A stretch of DNA of 54,435 nt from positions 1 to 54,435 of the forward strand of contig NZ_JAGIYQ010000021.1 in NCBI RefSeq assembly GCF_017814275.1, read 5' to 3'. The stretch is from Gottfriedia endophytica. Its GTDB lineage: Bacteria; Bacillota; Bacilli; Bacillales; Bacillaceae_G. Positions 30,801 to 39,226 of the stretch are shown one piece after another. Positions within the stretch are counted from its first letter, which is position 1. Every line of letters begins with the position of its first letter. The translations under genes were made by a program, and so were the position numbers. The notes beneath the pieces were generated by a model. That model was not told the origin of the DNA, searched no databases, and saw only the letters and a program-made list of their open reading frames with translations.

Positions 30801-31374
30801 TGATCGGATTCATACTTGTTAAAGGATATAAGTCTACGATTCCACCACGGATACTAAATTCACCTTGACTTTCAACCATAGAAACTCGTTCATATCCCAT
30901 TTGAACAAATTTGTGAGTCAGTACCTCTAAATCAACATCTAGACCAACTTCTAGCGTAACTTGATAGTTTTTCCATAATTCTGGAGAAGGAAGGAAATCA
31001 ATAATTCCCGTAATAGGAGTAACTATAACCCCTACACTTCCGCTTGCTAAAAAATTTAATACCTCTAATCGTTGAGCACGAAGCTCAGGACTAGATACGG
31101 CAATTTCAGATGCAATCAATTCGTTTGCAGGATAAAGATAAACATTTTCACCAATTACGGAATTTAAATCTTCATACATTTTTTGTGCTTGTAAAAGGTT
31201 TTGAGCAACAACGAGCTGAGTTCTATTTGTGTCTTTATAAATTGCTCCTGCTAAAAGTGTTTTCGATGACCCCGTTAAATTTGTTACTAGTTGTTCTTTT
31301 AATCCTTTATGGATTCCATTTAAGATTTGTTGAACATCCTTATATCGCTCGAATTGTTCAATTAGACCTATCAT
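27847..31374 (-). CDS. mfd: Transcription-repair coupling factor
   Basis: ATP-driven translocase that removes stalled RNA polymerase and recruits UvrA. The 1175 residues contain a UvrB-homology N-terminal region, an RNA-polymerase interaction domain near 490-560 (GDYVVHVNHGIGKFLGIE), and the RecG-like helicase with GDVGYGKTEVA (Walker A), IIDEEQRFG (motif II) and YQLRGRVGRSNR (motif VI). The C-terminal regulatory domain closes it. AAGGGGAG precedes the ATG. Confidence 0.97.
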   Translation of the reverse strand: MIGLIEQFERYKDVQQILNGIHKGLKEQLVTNLTGSSKTLLAGAIYKDTNRTQLVVAQNLLQAQKMYEDLNSVIGENVYLYPANELIASEIAVSSPELRAQRLEVLNFLASGSVGVIVTPITGIIDFLPSPELWKNYQVTLEVGLDVDLEVLTHKFVQMGYERVSMVESQGEFSIRGGIVDLYPLTSMNPIRIELFDTEIDSIRSFSVENQRSIDKYTQFQIGPATERLVKPEQIKESITKIEQLFKATLTKTTDAELKERLVSKVGYEIEQLKQGQQIDQIYKYLSLIYEKPYSLIDYLPQDALIYIDEISRVHELYEQVKKDEAEWYTSLLSEGNAISGLSFSHDLYAVMHSRKRQQVHTSLFPRRVHHTAPEQIVSIQCKTMQEFHGQMNLLKNELERWKKNKYTIVMLGASDERVNKIESILDDYNIEGKIISSVDQLKPKTVHIMKGDLLTGFELPLEKFAIITEKELFTKKFKKAKRSNAKLSNAERIKNYSELHVGDYVVHVNHGIGKFLGIETLEINGVHKDYLHIRYHGDDKLFVPIEQIDQVQKYVGSEGKEPKIYKLGGSDWKKVKKKVEGSVQDIADDLIKLYAEREASKGYAFSPDTSEQQDFEGTFPYQETDDQIRSINEIKKDMERERPMDRLLCGDVGYGKTEVAIRAAFKSIIEGKQVVFLVPTTILAQQHFETLRERYQDFPINIGLLNRFRSRKQQLETMKGLKDGAIDIVVGTHRLLSKDIVYKDLGLLIIDEEQRFGVTHKEKIKQLKANVDVLTLTATPIPRTLHMSMLGVRDLSVIETPPENRFPVQTYVVEYNPSLVREAIERELARDGQVYFLYNRVEDIERMAERISMLVPDAKVAVAHGRLNEGELESVMYDFLDGQYDVLVSTTIIETGVDIPNVNTLIVYDADRMGLSTLYQLRGRVGRSNRVAYAYFTYKQDKVLTEVAEKRLQAIKEFTELGSGFKIAMRDLSIRGAGNLLGAQQHGFIDSVGFDLYSQMLKDAIEERRGIKKEDHISIEIDLDVDAYLPDSYIQDSKQKIEMYKHFRGIETFEELNDLQDELIDRFGEFPKEVGYLCQIAYIKILAKAEKVELIKQTKSDVSMYLTEEASTKVDGGKLFQLCNSFGRGIGLGMEGMKLKITLDVKGKKQSDWLTTIEGILSGLKNVKKESVNA

Positions 31375-31466
31375 TTACAATATCTCCCCTTACAGCATTT
31401 CAAACTTTATCCTGATTTACTTTTTTCATAATTTACTAAGGCTATCTATCTTAAATCATTCACGCA

Positions 31467-31502
31467 GAAAAACGCCTAAGGCAATTGCCAAAGGCCATTT
31501 TT
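31467..31502 (-). terminator. Terminator after fin
   Basis: On the minus strand GCCTTTGGC and GCCTTAGGC form an imperfect hairpin followed by GTTTTTC, overlapping the end of fin and upstream of mfd. Confidence 0.6.
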
Positions 31503-31734
31503 AGTGAAGAAACGACTTATATTCATGATAGTGCGGAAATAAACTCAAAGCTTCTTCACACGAAGAGCATACAGTTTGAATTAAAATATCTCCATCAGAC
31601 CGATAGTATACATGCCCATCTAGTTCTTCGTTAAATAATCCTGTGTAATTTTTTGATAATTGCTGTAACTGTTCATTCGATATAGAACCTAATGGCTGTT
31701 CACAATACCGACATTTAAAACGAATACTGTCCAT
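31501..31734 (-). CDS. fin: Fin, forespore anti-sigma-F factor (YabK)
   Basis: Small zinc protein that inhibits sigma-F and helps the switch to sigma-G in the forespore. The 77 residues show two zinc-knuckle pairs, CRYC near the N-terminus and CSSC at about residue 58, with a conserved middle GHVYYRSDGDILIQTV. I start at the ATG at 31732-31734 with GGAGG just upstream; a frame seven codons longer has no ribosome site. Located between pth and mfd as in B. subtilis. Confidence 0.92.
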   Translation of the reverse strand: MDSIRFKCRYCEQPLGSISNEQLQQLSKNYTGLFNEELDGHVYYRSDGDILIQTVCSSCEEALSLFPHYHEYKSFLH

Positions 31735-31763
31735 ATAGCCTCCATAATAATACAATGTATTCT

Positions 31764-31794
31764 CAGTATGGATTGGACATTTAATACTTATTCA
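31764..31794 (-). promoter_or_regulatory. Sigma-F/sigma-G-type promoter of fin
   Basis: On the minus strand TGAATA (31789-31794) and CATACTG (31764-31770) are 18 bp apart, a close match to the forespore sigma consensus (sigma-G GHATR, N18, CATNHTA). It is 30 bp upstream of the start. B. subtilis fin is sigma-F controlled with sigma-G input. Confidence 0.6.
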
Positions 31795-31826
31795 ATAAAA
31801 ATTTAATAATCCCTGTTAAAACATCT

Positions 31827-32390
31827 TTATTTTTTATTATAACGATTCATAACTTCTAAAAATGAATGATTTAAAAAGTACTCACACGCTTCAGCTGCCA
31901 TCTTAACGCCACTTATAACGTCAGCCTCTTCTTCTTTATAAAAATTGGAGAGAACATGGTTAACAACGGACATTCCATTCTGAGGTCTTCCAACACCTAT
32001 ACGTATTCTAAGAAATTCTTGCGTTTGAAAATGCATAATAAGTGATTTAATCCCATTATGCCCCCCTGCACTTCCTTTTGTACGTAATCTTAGTTTACCC
32101 GTGCCGAGATCCATATCATCGTAAATAATGACAACATCTTCTAAATCAATTTGAAAATAATCCATAAAAGGTCTTACACATTCACCTGATAGATTCATGT
32201 ATGTTGTAGGTTTCACTAAGTAAACTTTTTCTCCGTTTACTATACCTGATCCATATATGCCATTAAACTTTTGTTGTGTCAGTGAAATTCCAAAGCGATA
32301 TGCCAACTCATCAATTGCTATAAAGCCAATATTATGACGAGTTCTCTCATACTCTCTTCCAGGATTCCCTAGACCGACGAATAATTTCAT
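31827..32390 (-). CDS. pth: Peptidyl-tRNA hydrolase
   Basis: Recycles peptidyl-tRNA released from ribosomes (spoVC in B. subtilis). The 187 residues open with [21 protein letters not shown], which holds the catalytic His, and contain [31 protein letters not shown] and [11 protein letters not shown]. In B. subtilis ctc (ribosomal protein L25 family) lies between prs and pth; here that interval has only a MITE-like element. Confidence 0.97.
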   Translation of the reverse strand: MKLFVGLGNPGREYERTRHNIGFIAIDELAYRFGISLTQQKFNGIYGSGIVNGEKVYLVKPTTYMNLSGECVRPFMDYFQIDLEDVVIIYDDMDLGTGKLRLRTKGSAGGHNGIKSLIMHFQTQEFLRIRIGVGRPQNGMSVVNHVLSNFYKEEEADVISGVKMAAEACEYFLNHSFLEVMNRYNKK

Positions 32391-32424
32391 TTTTTCATCC
32401 TCCTTCTTACTGTTTTCGTTAGAA

Positions 32425-32642
32425 GGCCGTTTTCGTATATATTGTTGCTATTTTAGAATGCGCTAGTTGATTACAACTCCAGGCTGCTCCCTTTCCGTGG
32501 GGCGAGAGCTGAGCCTCCTCGGCAAGCCTGCGGGGTCTCAGCCTTCCCGCTATTCCCACAGGAGTCTCGCACCTTCCATTGTAATCAACTTCTGTCTTTC
32601 AAATTTATAATCTCAAAAGCAACAATCTTTTAGAAAATAGCC
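32425..32642. mobile_element. MITE-like element, copy 3
   Basis: A 218-bp copy of the same element. The left end is GGCCGTTTTCGTATATATTG and the right end (reverse complement) GGCTATTTTCTAAAAGATTG. A perfect 11-bp subterminal pair GTTGATTACAA/TTGTAATCAAC and the shared GC-rich centre (GCTGAGCCTCCTC, GCGGGGTCTCAGC) follow. The flanking octamers differ (CGTTAGAA and AAAAATAA), so no target duplication is visible. It occupies most of the gap 32391-32870, where ctc is expected; the rest (32643-32810) is AT-rich with no ORF I recognise. Confidence 0.7.
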
Positions 32643-32809
32643 AAAAATAAACAAATAGATTATGTAATGTACTCTTTAAATGGTAAGTAAATCTATCAAT
32701 AAATTATCATTGATAAGTTTTCAAAACAACTACAGGGCCTCGTCCACCTATTTTCTCTGTCTAATCAAACTAAATAACATATAAAATGTAACAGGAGCCA
32801 ACATAGTAA

Positions 32810-32846
32810 GAAAAGACGTAACCAGCGGGCGGTTACGTCATTTTTC
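32810..32846 (-). terminator. prs terminator
   Basis: The arms GACGTAACCGCC and GCTGGTTACGTC flank a short loop and are followed by TTTTC on the minus strand, 25 bp after the prs stop. Confidence 0.8.
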
Positions 32847-32870
32847 ATCAAACAAAAATTACAGGTTTTA

Positions 32871-33824
32871 TCAATCAAATAAAGTGCTCACAGATTGTTG
32901 TTCATGGACACGAATAATCGCTTCTCCAATTAACTCTGCTACAGAAAGCTCAACAACTTTCTTTGTCTTTTTCTCTTCTGGTAATGCGATCGAATCTGTT
33001 ACGACTAATTCTTTAATACAAGAATTTTCAATACGTTCAATTGCAGGACCAGAAAGTACAGGATGCGTACAACATGCATACACTTCTTTTGCGCCGTGTT
33101 CAACTAATGCATTAGCAGCTAATGTAATTGTACCAGCTGTATCAATAATGTCGTCGATTAAAATTGCCGTTTTACCTTCAATGTTACCGATAATGTTCAT
33201 AACTTCGGCAACATTTGGTCTTGGACGACGTTTATCAATAATGGCAATCGGTGCTTTTAAGCGATCTGCCATTTTTCTTGCACGCGTAACACCACCATGG
33301 TCAGGTGAAACAATTACAATATCATCTAATTGTTTTCTTCTAAAGTAGTCAGCTAAAATAGGTACACCCATCATATGGTCAATTGGAATATCAAAGAACC
33401 CTTGAATTTGTGGAGCATGTAGATCTAATGTGATAACGCGTGTTGCCCCTGCAGTTTCAAGAAGGTTAGCAACTAACTTAGATGTAATCGGTTCACGAGA
33501 ACGTGCTTTACGATCTTGACGTGCATATCCATAGTATGGAATAACAATATTTATTGTTTTTGCAGAAGCACGTTTTAATGCATCAATCATAATCAATAAT
33601 TCCATAATGTGTTCATTTACAGGAAAACTAGTGGATTGAATAATAAACACATCACAACCACGAATACTTTCTTCAATATTTATTTGAACTTCCCCATCAC
33701 TAAAACGATCTACTGAAGATTTCCCAAGCTCAACTCCAATATGTTTCGCAATGTCTTGTGCTAACTTCGGATTTGAATTTAGTGAGAAAACTTTTAAGTT
33801 CTTATCTGGATAATGATTTGACAT
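32871..33824 (-). CDS. prs: Ribose-phosphate pyrophosphokinase
   Basis: Makes PRPP from ribose-5-phosphate and ATP, feeding purines, pyrimidines, His, Trp and NAD. The 317 residues show the ATP flap region [20 protein letters not shown], the signature [17 protein letters not shown] and the PRPP loop [19 protein letters not shown] precedes the ATG. It follows glmU by 57 bp, the conserved glmU-prs pair. Confidence 0.98.
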   Translation of the reverse strand: MSNHYPDKNLKVFSLNSNPKLAQDIAKHIGVELGKSSVDRFSDGEVQINIEESIRGCDVFIIQSTSFPVNEHIMELLIMIDALKRASAKTINIVIPYYGYARQDRKARSREPITSKLVANLLETAGATRVITLDLHAPQIQGFFDIPIDHMMGVPILADYFRRKQLDDIVIVSPDHGGVTRARKMADRLKAPIAIIDKRRPRPNVAEVMNIIGNIEGKTAILIDDIIDTAGTITLAANALVEHGAKEVYACCTHPVLSGPAIERIENSCIKELVVTDSIALPEEKKTKKVVELSVAELIGEAIIRVHEQQSVSTLFD

Positions 33825-33881
33825 TGTTCGTGTACCCTCCGCTTTTTACTATTTATATCTTTTATAAAAATAATATCACTA

Positions 33882-35237
33882 CTATTTTATATAACCTTCT
33901 TTATTAACTTGTCTCGCTCTTGCAATTGAAAGTGTATTTTCTGGTACATTATCAGTTATTGTAGAACCCGCAGCAACGTATGAGCCCTTTTTAATTGTAA
34001 CAGGAGCAATTAAGTTAGAATTACAGCCTACAAACACATTGTCTTCAATCTTTGTTAGATACTTTTTCTTACCATCGTAATTAACAGTAATTGATCCACA
34101 ACCTAAGTTTACGTTTTCCCCTACCTCTGCATCTCCTATATAGCTAAGATGAGAAGCTTTACTTCCATTCCCGAATGAAACTTTTTTCGTTTCAACAAAA
34201 TTTCCAATTCGAACATCATTCCCAATATTCGATTCTGGTCTAATATGTGCAAACGGCCCAACTGCGCCATTATTTCCAATTTGACTATTATGAACTACTG
34301 ATTGTTTAATGACAGTGTTGTTTCCGATCTCACTATCTAGAATTTCAGTATTTGGTCCAATTTGACAGTCCTCTCCTATTGTACTATGTCCGTATACCAT
34401 AGTACCAGGGTAAATAACTGTATCTGCTCCAATAACTGCATCTGCTGAAATATAAGTTGAATTTGGATCAATAATCGTTACACCATTTAACATGTGCTTT
34501 TTATTGATTCGTTTTTTCATGTGTTCTTCAGCTTGAGATAATGCATAACGGTCATTTACACCTAACGTTTCATCAAAATCACCCGTTTGGTATGCCGCTA
34601 CTATTTCGTCGTTCTGTTTTAAAATTTCAATTACATCTGGTAAATAGTACTCACCTTGTGCATTTTCGTTATTCACTTTACTTAAAGCATCAAATAATGC
34701 TTGGTTGTCAAAGCAATACGTTCCTGTGTTTATTTCTTTTATAGATCGCTCTTCTTCTGTAGCATCTTTATGCTCCACAATTTTCACGACAGATCCATTT
34801 TCACTACGAACAATTCTTCCGTATCCAGTTGAATCTTCTAAACGAGCTGTTAAAATTGTTGCTTTTGCTCCAAGGCGTTCGTGTTCTTTAAACAATGCAG
34901 CAATTGTTTCTGAAGAAATAAGAGGAGTGTCACCACAAATTACTAATGTAGTCCCTTTTAAATCTTTTAATAATGGGGCTGCTTGAATAACCGCATGAGC
35001 CGTTCCTAATTGTTCAGCTTGTAAAGCAAATTCACTTTCGTTTCCTAATTGTTCTTTTACAAGCTCAGCTCCATGACCTACAATTGTAACAATTTTATCT
35101 ATCCCTAAATTTTTCACATGATCAATCACGTGCTTAACCATAGGTTTGCCACAAACAGGATGTAGTACTTTATATAACTTCGATTTCATTCTAGTGCCTT
35201 TTCCAGCAGCTAAAACAATTGCATATTGATTTGTCAT
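33882..35237 (-). CDS. glmU: Bifunctional GlmU (GlcNAc-1-P acetyltransferase and uridylyltransferase)
   Basis: Makes UDP-GlcNAc for peptidoglycan and teichoic acids. The N-terminal pyrophosphorylase domain (about 1-230) begins [17 protein letters not shown] and holds CGDTPLI. The C-terminal left-handed beta-helix (about 250-451) has hexapeptide repeats and [16 protein letters not shown], the acetyl-CoA side. I start at the ATG at 35235-35237, 6 nt after GGAGG (451 residues), not at the longer frame. Confidence 0.97.
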   Translation of the reverse strand: MTNQYAIVLAAGKGTRMKSKLYKVLHPVCGKPMVKHVIDHVKNLGIDKIVTIVGHGAELVKEQLGNESEFALQAEQLGTAHAVIQAAPLLKDLKGTTLVICGDTPLISSETIAALFKEHERLGAKATILTARLEDSTGYGRIVRSENGSVVKIVEHKDATEEERSIKEINTGTYCFDNQALFDALSKVNNENAQGEYYLPDVIEILKQNDEIVAAYQTGDFDETLGVNDRYALSQAEEHMKKRINKKHMLNGVTIIDPNSTYISADAVIGADTVIYPGTMVYGHSTIGEDCQIGPNTEILDSEIGNNTVIKQSVVHNSQIGNNGAVGPFAHIRPESNIGNDVRIGNFVETKKVSFGNGSKASHLSYIGDAEVGENVNLGCGSITVNYDGKKKYLTKIEDNVFVGCNSNLIAPVTIKKGSYVAAGSTITDNVPENTLSIARARQVNKEGYIK

Positions 35238-35321
35238 GGTGTTCCTCCATATTTCTATATACCTAGAGTTGCCGGTTAAACCGAACATATCTCATTCTTT
35301 TTTCACAATCATTCAGTTTAT

Positions 35322-35366
35322 TATACCATAAAAAAAGAACCCATTATACATTCATGGGTTCTTTTT
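35322..35366 (-). terminator. spoVG terminator
   Basis: The arms AAGAACCCAT and ATGGGTTCTT are followed by TTTTTTTA on the minus strand, just after the spoVG stop and before glmU. The flanking A run makes it potentially bidirectional. Confidence 0.85.
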
Positions 35367-35377
35367 ATGTACTATTT

Positions 35378-35668
35378 TTAGGACGCTCCTGCTTCCTCAA
35401 AGTCTTGTTCCAATTCACCAACACGATGATATTCTGCTAATACTGAATCCTGAATTTTACTACGTGTTGTAGAATTAATCGGATGAGCGATATCACGGAA
35501 CTCTCCATCCGGAGTACGTTTGCTTGGCATCGCAACGAATAAACCATTATTCCCATCGATTACACGAATATCATGAACAACAAATTCATGATCAAGTGTA
35601 ATTGATGCGATTGCTCTCATACGACCTTCCGTGTTTACGCGGCGTAATCTTACATCTGTCACTTCCAT
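35378..35668 (-). CDS. spoVG: Septation and RNA-binding regulator SpoVG
   Basis: A 96-residue conserved protein that affects asymmetric septation and binds nucleic acid in several Firmicutes. The sequence [17 protein letters not shown], then [39 protein letters not shown] is diagnostic. The AT-rich upstream region and a sigma-H-like promoter (35709-35735) fit the sigma-H control known in B. subtilis. Confidence 0.97.
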   Translation of the reverse strand: MEVTDVRLRRVNTEGRMRAIASITLDHEFVVHDIRVIDGNNGLFVAMPSKRTPDGEFRDIAHPINSTTRSKIQDSVLAEYHRVGELEQDFEEAGAS

Positions 35669-35708
35669 CTAGTTCACCACCTTTTTCATCTTTGAGCATT
35701 ACTATTTA

Positions 35709-35735
35709 TTTCCACAATTATTTAAAATTTCCTTC
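35709..35735 (-). promoter_or_regulatory. Putative sigma-H promoter of spoVG
   Basis: On the minus strand GAAGGAAAT (35727-35735, matching RNAGGAWWW) and GTGGAAA (35709-35715, six of seven against RNNGAAT) are 11 bp apart. Long A/T tracts lie upstream, where AbrB binds in B. subtilis. Confidence 0.5.
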
Positions 35736-35842
35736 TTTTAGAAAATTTTTTATATAAAAAATTATTAAACTTTTTATTACATACTTAATATAGGGCCCTT
35801 AACTAGTTTATCGGATAGATATTGATAAAAATTTAGTAATTT

Positions 35843-35876
35843 ATACAAAAAAAAACCCGAAAAATATTTTCGGGTT
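35843..35876 (-). terminator. purR-ridA terminator
   Basis: AAACCCGAAAA and TTTTTCGGGTTT form a hairpin followed by a long T run on the minus strand. It abuts the ridA stop codon. Confidence 0.9.
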
Positions 35877-36247
35877 TAAATTGTTGCAATTAATTCGATT
35901 TCTACTAATACATCTTTCGGTAATCTTGCTACCTCAACACAGCTTCTAGCTGGTTTATGTTCATTGAAAAACATACCATATATTTCGTTAAAGTCGTTAA
36001 AAAATGACATATCTTTTAGAAAAACAGTTGTCTTTACTACCTTTGTAAAATCAGTACCAGCTTCCTCTAATACCGCTTTTAAGTTAGCAAAAACTTGTTT
36101 TGTTTGGTCTTGAACATTACCTTCAACAATTGTTCCATCTAATTTTAATGGAATTTGACCAGAAGTATAAAGCATTCCGTTAACAACAACCGCTTGTGAA
36201 TATGGTCCAATAGCCGCTGGAGCATGATCTGTATGAATTGTTTTCAT
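35876..36247 (-). CDS. ridA: RidA family deaminase (YabJ)
   Basis: Hydrolyses reactive enamine/imine intermediates made by PLP enzymes; B. subtilis YabJ was first linked to purR function. The 123 residues show [25 protein letters not shown], and the C-terminal [21 protein letters not shown] with the conserved Arg. The start is the ATG at 36245-36247 after AGAGGT; an in-frame GTG five codons upstream is part of the ribosome site. Confidence 0.95.
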   Translation of the reverse strand: MKTIHTDHAPAAIGPYSQAVVVNGMLYTSGQIPLKLDGTIVEGNVQDQTKQVFANLKAVLEEAGTDFTKVVKTTVFLKDMSFFNDFNEIYGMFFNEHKPARSCVEVARLPKDVLVEIELIATI

Positions 36248-36300
36248 CTTTTTACCTCTCACTAAATAAGATTTTTGTTATACCTTTTTCTATTCCATAA

Positions 36301-37128
36301 CTATGAAAGAAGGTCTTCGGTAAATTTACCTTTTTCTACACTAATAAGTTGTTCTTTTTCATTTACTTCAGAAAGCTTGATTAACGAAACATAATCTTCC
36401 ACTAATCGCTCTTCAGCATTTAACGCTTCTACTAAAACACCAATACCAGCAACATTTGCTTGGAATTCTTTTAATAAATTCTGCATACCTGCAACCGTGC
36501 CGCCCGCCTTCATAAAATCATCAATGATTAATACGTTCGCACCTGGCTCAATGCTACGTTTCGCTAATGTCATTGTTTGAATCCTTTTTGTCGATCCTGA
36601 TACATAGTTAATACTCACAGTTGATCCCTCTGTTACTTTGTTATCATGACGTACAATAACAACAGGAATATTTAAATAGTTAGCAACGGCATATGCTAAA
36701 GGTATCCCTTTAGTAGCAACTGTCACAACGATATCAACTTTTTTCTTATTAAAAATCGACGCAAAAATTCTTCCAACACTATTAACATAATTTGGATTAC
36801 TTAAAATATCTGTCATGTATAAGTAACCGCCAGGTAATACACGATCTGGTTTACTAATAAGAATACAAAGTTCATCAATCACACGATTCGCTTCTTCTAA
36901 GCTTATCCCAGGAATATACTTCACTCCACCTGCTGCTCCAGGAATCGTTTGAAGCGAGCCTATTCCCTGCTGTTCAAATGTTTGCTTGATAATGGCTAAA
37001 TCCTCACTAACAGAAGACTTAGCAGAATCGTATAACTCAGAAAAGAATGTTAGAGATACTAATTGCTGAGGGTGTTGTAGTAAATAATGCGTCATGCCAA
37101 CTAACCTTGAGCTTCTTCTAATTTTCAT
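36301..37128 (-). CDS. purR: Purine operon repressor PurR
   Basis: PRPP-responsive regulator of purine genes; an N-terminal winged helix (RSSRLVGMTHYLLQHPQQLV) and a C-terminal type I phosphoribosyltransferase fold with VLIIDDFMKAGGT as the PRPP-binding loop. 275 residues, typical of the family. Upstream lies an inverted pair of PurBox-like sequences (37144-37180), so autoregulation is likely. ridA follows by 53 bp. Confidence 0.96.
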   Translation of the reverse strand: MKIRRSSRLVGMTHYLLQHPQQLVSLTFFSELYDSAKSSVSEDLAIIKQTFEQQGIGSLQTIPGAAGGVKYIPGISLEEANRVIDELCILISKPDRVLPGGYLYMTDILSNPNYVNSVGRIFASIFNKKKVDIVVTVATKGIPLAYAVANYLNIPVVIVRHDNKVTEGSTVSINYVSGSTKRIQTMTLAKRSIEPGANVLIIDDFMKAGGTVAGMQNLLKEFQANVAGIGVLVEALNAEERLVEDYVSLIKLSEVNEKEQLISVEKGKFTEDLLS

Positions 37129-37143
37129 ACCGCACCTCGAATC

Positions 37144-37180
37144 ACGAATATTATATAGAAAATTTTATAATATTATTCGT
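37144..37180 (-). promoter_or_regulatory. Inverted PurBox pair upstream of purR
   Basis: ACGAATATTAT and ATAATATTATTCGT form an inverted repeat in the gap between ispE and purR. Each half resembles the PurR box (CGAAC/T within AT-rich flanks; AAAAACGAATAAT agrees at about 11 of 13 positions of AWWWCCGAACWWT). It would let PurR repress its own gene, as in B. subtilis. Confidence 0.6.
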
Positions 37181-37182
37181 TT

Positions 37183-38052
37183 TTATTCAAGTTTTTCTCG
37201 TTCTCCTAGCATTCGAACGGCATATACTTGTTCACAAAATCCCTTTAATCCATTGTACACTCGATGCATTCTTGAATCATGCTTCACTAAACCAAATACC
37301 GTTGGGCCGCTTCCGCTCATTAATACGGCATCAGCTCCAAAACGTTTCATTTGTTCTTTAATCATAGCAACTTCGGGATGAAATTTTAATGTAACTGATT
37401 CGAGTACATTTCCTAACGAGCCACAAATTTGTTTGTAATCTTGGTTCGTAATCGCATCGATCATTCCATCAACATTAGGATGCTCAATTCCATTTAAATT
37501 TAAATTTTGATAAACCGTTGCAGTAGATACACCCTGTGATGGTTTTGCAAGAATAACCCAGCAAGGAGGAGGTGAGCCAATATGCTCTATCTGTTCTCCA
37601 CGCCCTGTTGCAATAGCCGTTCCACCATAGACACAAAATGATACATCTGAGCCAATTTTAGCCCCAATCTGAGCCAATTCATCAATTGAACAGTTTAATC
37701 CCCATAACTTATTTAAACCTCTTAAAACAGCTGCTGCATCACTACTACCACCTGCTAAACCGGCCGCAACAGGAATGTTCTTAGTAATTGTGATTTGAGC
37801 CCCTAACTTCACTCCATAAATGTCTTTTAACAAAGCGGCAGCCTGATATGCTAAGTTTCGTTGGTCATCTGGAACATACCGATTATGCGATGTTACAATA
37901 ATACGGTTCTGTTCTAACAGTTCTAACTCAATACGATCTGCAAGATCAATAGTCGTCATAATCATTTTAACATCATGATAACCATCTTCTCTTTTTCCTA
38001 ACACATCTAACGACAAGTTAATTTTAGCTGGTGCTTTTACTAAAATTTTCAA
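37183..38052 (-). CDS. ispE: 4-diphosphocytidyl-2-C-methyl-D-erythritol kinase
   Basis: GHMP kinase of the MEP isoprenoid pathway. The 289 residues begin [22 protein letters not shown], carry the ATP loop [21 protein letters not shown], and have [13 protein letters not shown] near the end. The start is TTG after GAAGGTGAAG. Between sspF and purR as in B. subtilis. Confidence 0.97.
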   Translation of the reverse strand: MKILVKAPAKINLSLDVLGKREDGYHDVKMIMTTIDLADRIELELLEQNRIIVTSHNRYVPDDQRNLAYQAAALLKDIYGVKLGAQITITKNIPVAAGLAGGSSDAAAVLRGLNKLWGLNCSIDELAQIGAKIGSDVSFCVYGGTAIATGRGEQIEHIGSPPPCWVILAKPSQGVSTATVYQNLNLNGIEHPNVDGMIDAITNQDYKQICGSLGNVLESVTLKFHPEVAMIKEQMKRFGADAVLMSGSGPTVFGLVKHDSRMHRVYNGLKGFCEQVYAVRMLGEREKLE

Positions 38053-38149
38053 TTACTTCACCTTCTTATGTACACTTACTTTTTTGCTATTGTATCACAC
38101 TTACGCAATAAGAAAAATGTAGCCTAGAAGGCAGAAGAGTTAATTTTAT

Positions 38150-38184
38150 AAAAATAAATACCGAAGCTATTCGCTTCGGTATTG
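38150..38184 (-). terminator. sspF terminator
   Basis: The arms ATACCGAAGC and GCTTCGGTAT are followed on the minus strand by TTATTTTT, 20 bp after the sspF stop. Confidence 0.85.
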
Positions 38185-38203
38185 TCGCAGTGAATTTTTG
38201 TCT

Positions 38204-38383
38204 TTATTTTTTATCGTTCATTAATTGTGATTGCGCGATTTCTATAGCTCTTTTCACCATATTTCCTGCATCTCTCGCACGAATGCCGCCCCATCCCTCT
38301 TTTTGAACGACATCATAAAAACCAAGGTCTTTTGCAAGTTCTTCCTTAAACTGTTCAGACATTATACTACGTCTTCTCCCCAA
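38204..38383 (-). CDS. sspF: Small acid-soluble spore protein SspF
   Basis: Alpha/beta-type-like SASP that coats spore DNA. The 59 residues include the conserved [10 protein letters not shown] and [20 protein letters not shown] start at the TTG giving MGRRRSIM, which matches the known SspF N-terminus and lies 7 nt after AAAGGGGGT; a frame seven codons longer has no ribosome site. A forespore-type -10 (CATACTA) lies upstream. Confidence 0.92.
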   Translation of the reverse strand: MGRRRSIMSEQFKEELAKDLGFYDVVQKEGWGGIRARDAGNMVKRAIEIAQSQLMNDKK

Positions 38384-38416
38384 GAAAGAGACCCCCTTTT
38401 TCACTTCCGACAGTAT

Positions 38417-38423
38417 TAGTATG
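38417..38423 (-). promoter_or_regulatory. Forespore-type -10 element of sspF
   Basis: CATACTA on the minus strand is a perfect sigma-G -10, 34 bp upstream of the TTG start. The matching -35 (about 18 bp further) is poor, so the call rests on the -10 and the gene's known sigma-G class. Confidence 0.4.
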
Positions 38424-38471
38424 AAAATAAAATTAGAAAATTAGTGATGGCATAATTTGTAAGAAAAGAAA

Positions 38472-38664
38472 TGCGGAGGCAACCTGCTTATCCCCGAAAG
38501 TAAGAAATGTGAAGCACTAGAAATACATCTAGAATCCGCTTCTACTGACTCGAGCTTCGATTTGAAAGCGAGAGGACAGGCTTGGTTAACTAAGGTAGTG
38601 TGTAGTTCACTTCATTAGTTATTTGTGAAATGACCGAGGGGATGGTTGTTGTAGCTAGACAGAT
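38472..38664. repeat. Interrupted unit of the 126-bp hairpin repeat
   Basis: The left arm (GCGGAGGCAACCTGCTTATCCCC at 38473-38495, cited here as GCGG then CAACC, bulge, ATCCCC) and the right arm (GGGGAT, GGTTGTT, GTAGCTAGAC at 38639-38660) match the 26.5-kb family and still pair with each other (ATCCCC/GGGGAT, CAACC/GGTTG). About 125 bp of other sequence separates them in place of the 17-bp stem's left arm. With the twin hairpins it fills the gap 38384-38743. Confidence 0.65.
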
Positions 38665-38716
38665 CAAAAAGTGGAGCACTAGAAATACATCTAGAATCCA
38701 CTTCTACTGGCTCCAT
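38511..38716. repeat. Twin copies of a CTAGA/TCTAG hairpin repeat
   Basis: A 24-nt core beginning GCACTAGAAATACATCTAGA occurs at 38513-38536 and 38674-38697, each followed by CTTCTACTG and CTC. The inner stem is CTAGA/TCTAG with loop AATACA. The second copy has an outer stem AAGTGGA/TCCACTT; the first has only GAAGC/GCTTC. One copy lies inside the interrupted 126-bp unit and one just after it. Confidence 0.7.
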
Positions 38717-38721
38717 CAACA

Positions 38722-38750
38722 AAAAGAAGACAGTAGAAAATTTCTACTGT
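38722..38750 (-). terminator. veg terminator overlapping the stop codon
   Basis: ACAGTAGAAA and TTTCTACTGT form a hairpin that includes the veg TAG stop and is followed by CTTCTTTTTG on the minus strand. Confidence 0.75.
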
Positions 38751-39010
38751 CCATTTGCTAATAATTCATTTGTATCTTCATAAAAAAATAATTCAACTGT
38801 TTCTGTTAATATGTCAGCGTAACTAAAAGATAAGCGTTCAAAAGCATTCTCTTCTTGGTCTAATTGTACTACAAAAATGGATGGATATGTTTCAGCTAAG
38901 AAACCAGAACGCTCAACTGTTTTTCTGCGTCCGCTATTTGCTTTTAACGTTAGTCTTTGTCCAACATGGTTGTCTAACGTATCTTTAATCTCAGATAACT
39001 TTTTGGCCAT
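38744..39010 (-). CDS. veg: Veg protein
   Basis: A highly expressed 88-residue protein of Firmicutes ([20 protein letters not shown], then [21 protein letters not shown]). In B. subtilis Veg stimulates biofilm-matrix genes by antagonising SinR; the molecular mechanism is not clear to me. The start is the ATG at 39008-39010, 9 nt after GTGAGGTGG. Two strong sigma-A promoters lie just upstream. Confidence 0.95.
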   Translation of the reverse strand: MAKKLSEIKDTLDNHVGQRLTLKANSGRRKTVERSGFLAETYPSIFVVQLDQEENAFERLSFSYADILTETVELFFYEDTNELLANGQ

Positions 39011-39032
39011 TGGATTCCACCTCACTTTGACA

Positions 39033-39061
39033 AGTATAACATTTTATGTAAACAAAGTCAA
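39033..39061 (-). promoter_or_regulatory. veg promoter, proximal (sigma-A)
   Basis: TTGACT (39056-39061) and TATACT (39033-39038), 17 bp apart on the minus strand, 22 bp upstream of the ATG. It is the counterpart of the proximal of the two classical B. subtilis veg promoters. Confidence 0.8.
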
Positions 39062-39070
39062 AAAACTAAA

Positions 39071-39100
39071 ATTATACCAACGAAATCAAGGGTCTGTCAA
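39071..39100 (-). promoter_or_regulatory. veg promoter, distal (sigma-A)
   Basis: Consensus TTGACA (39095-39100) and TATAAT (39071-39076), 18 bp apart on the minus strand. Both hexamers are perfect, in line with the strong expression of veg. Confidence 0.8.
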
Positions 39101-39226
39101 ACAAAATTTCATCTCAACTGTATAATTTGTAAAAATCGACTAAATTATGTATAAATCTTAAAAAAAATCGAAAAAAAATAACTGTATAAGAAAACTCCAC
39201 ACGCTTTCCTACCAGTTATTTTTTGC

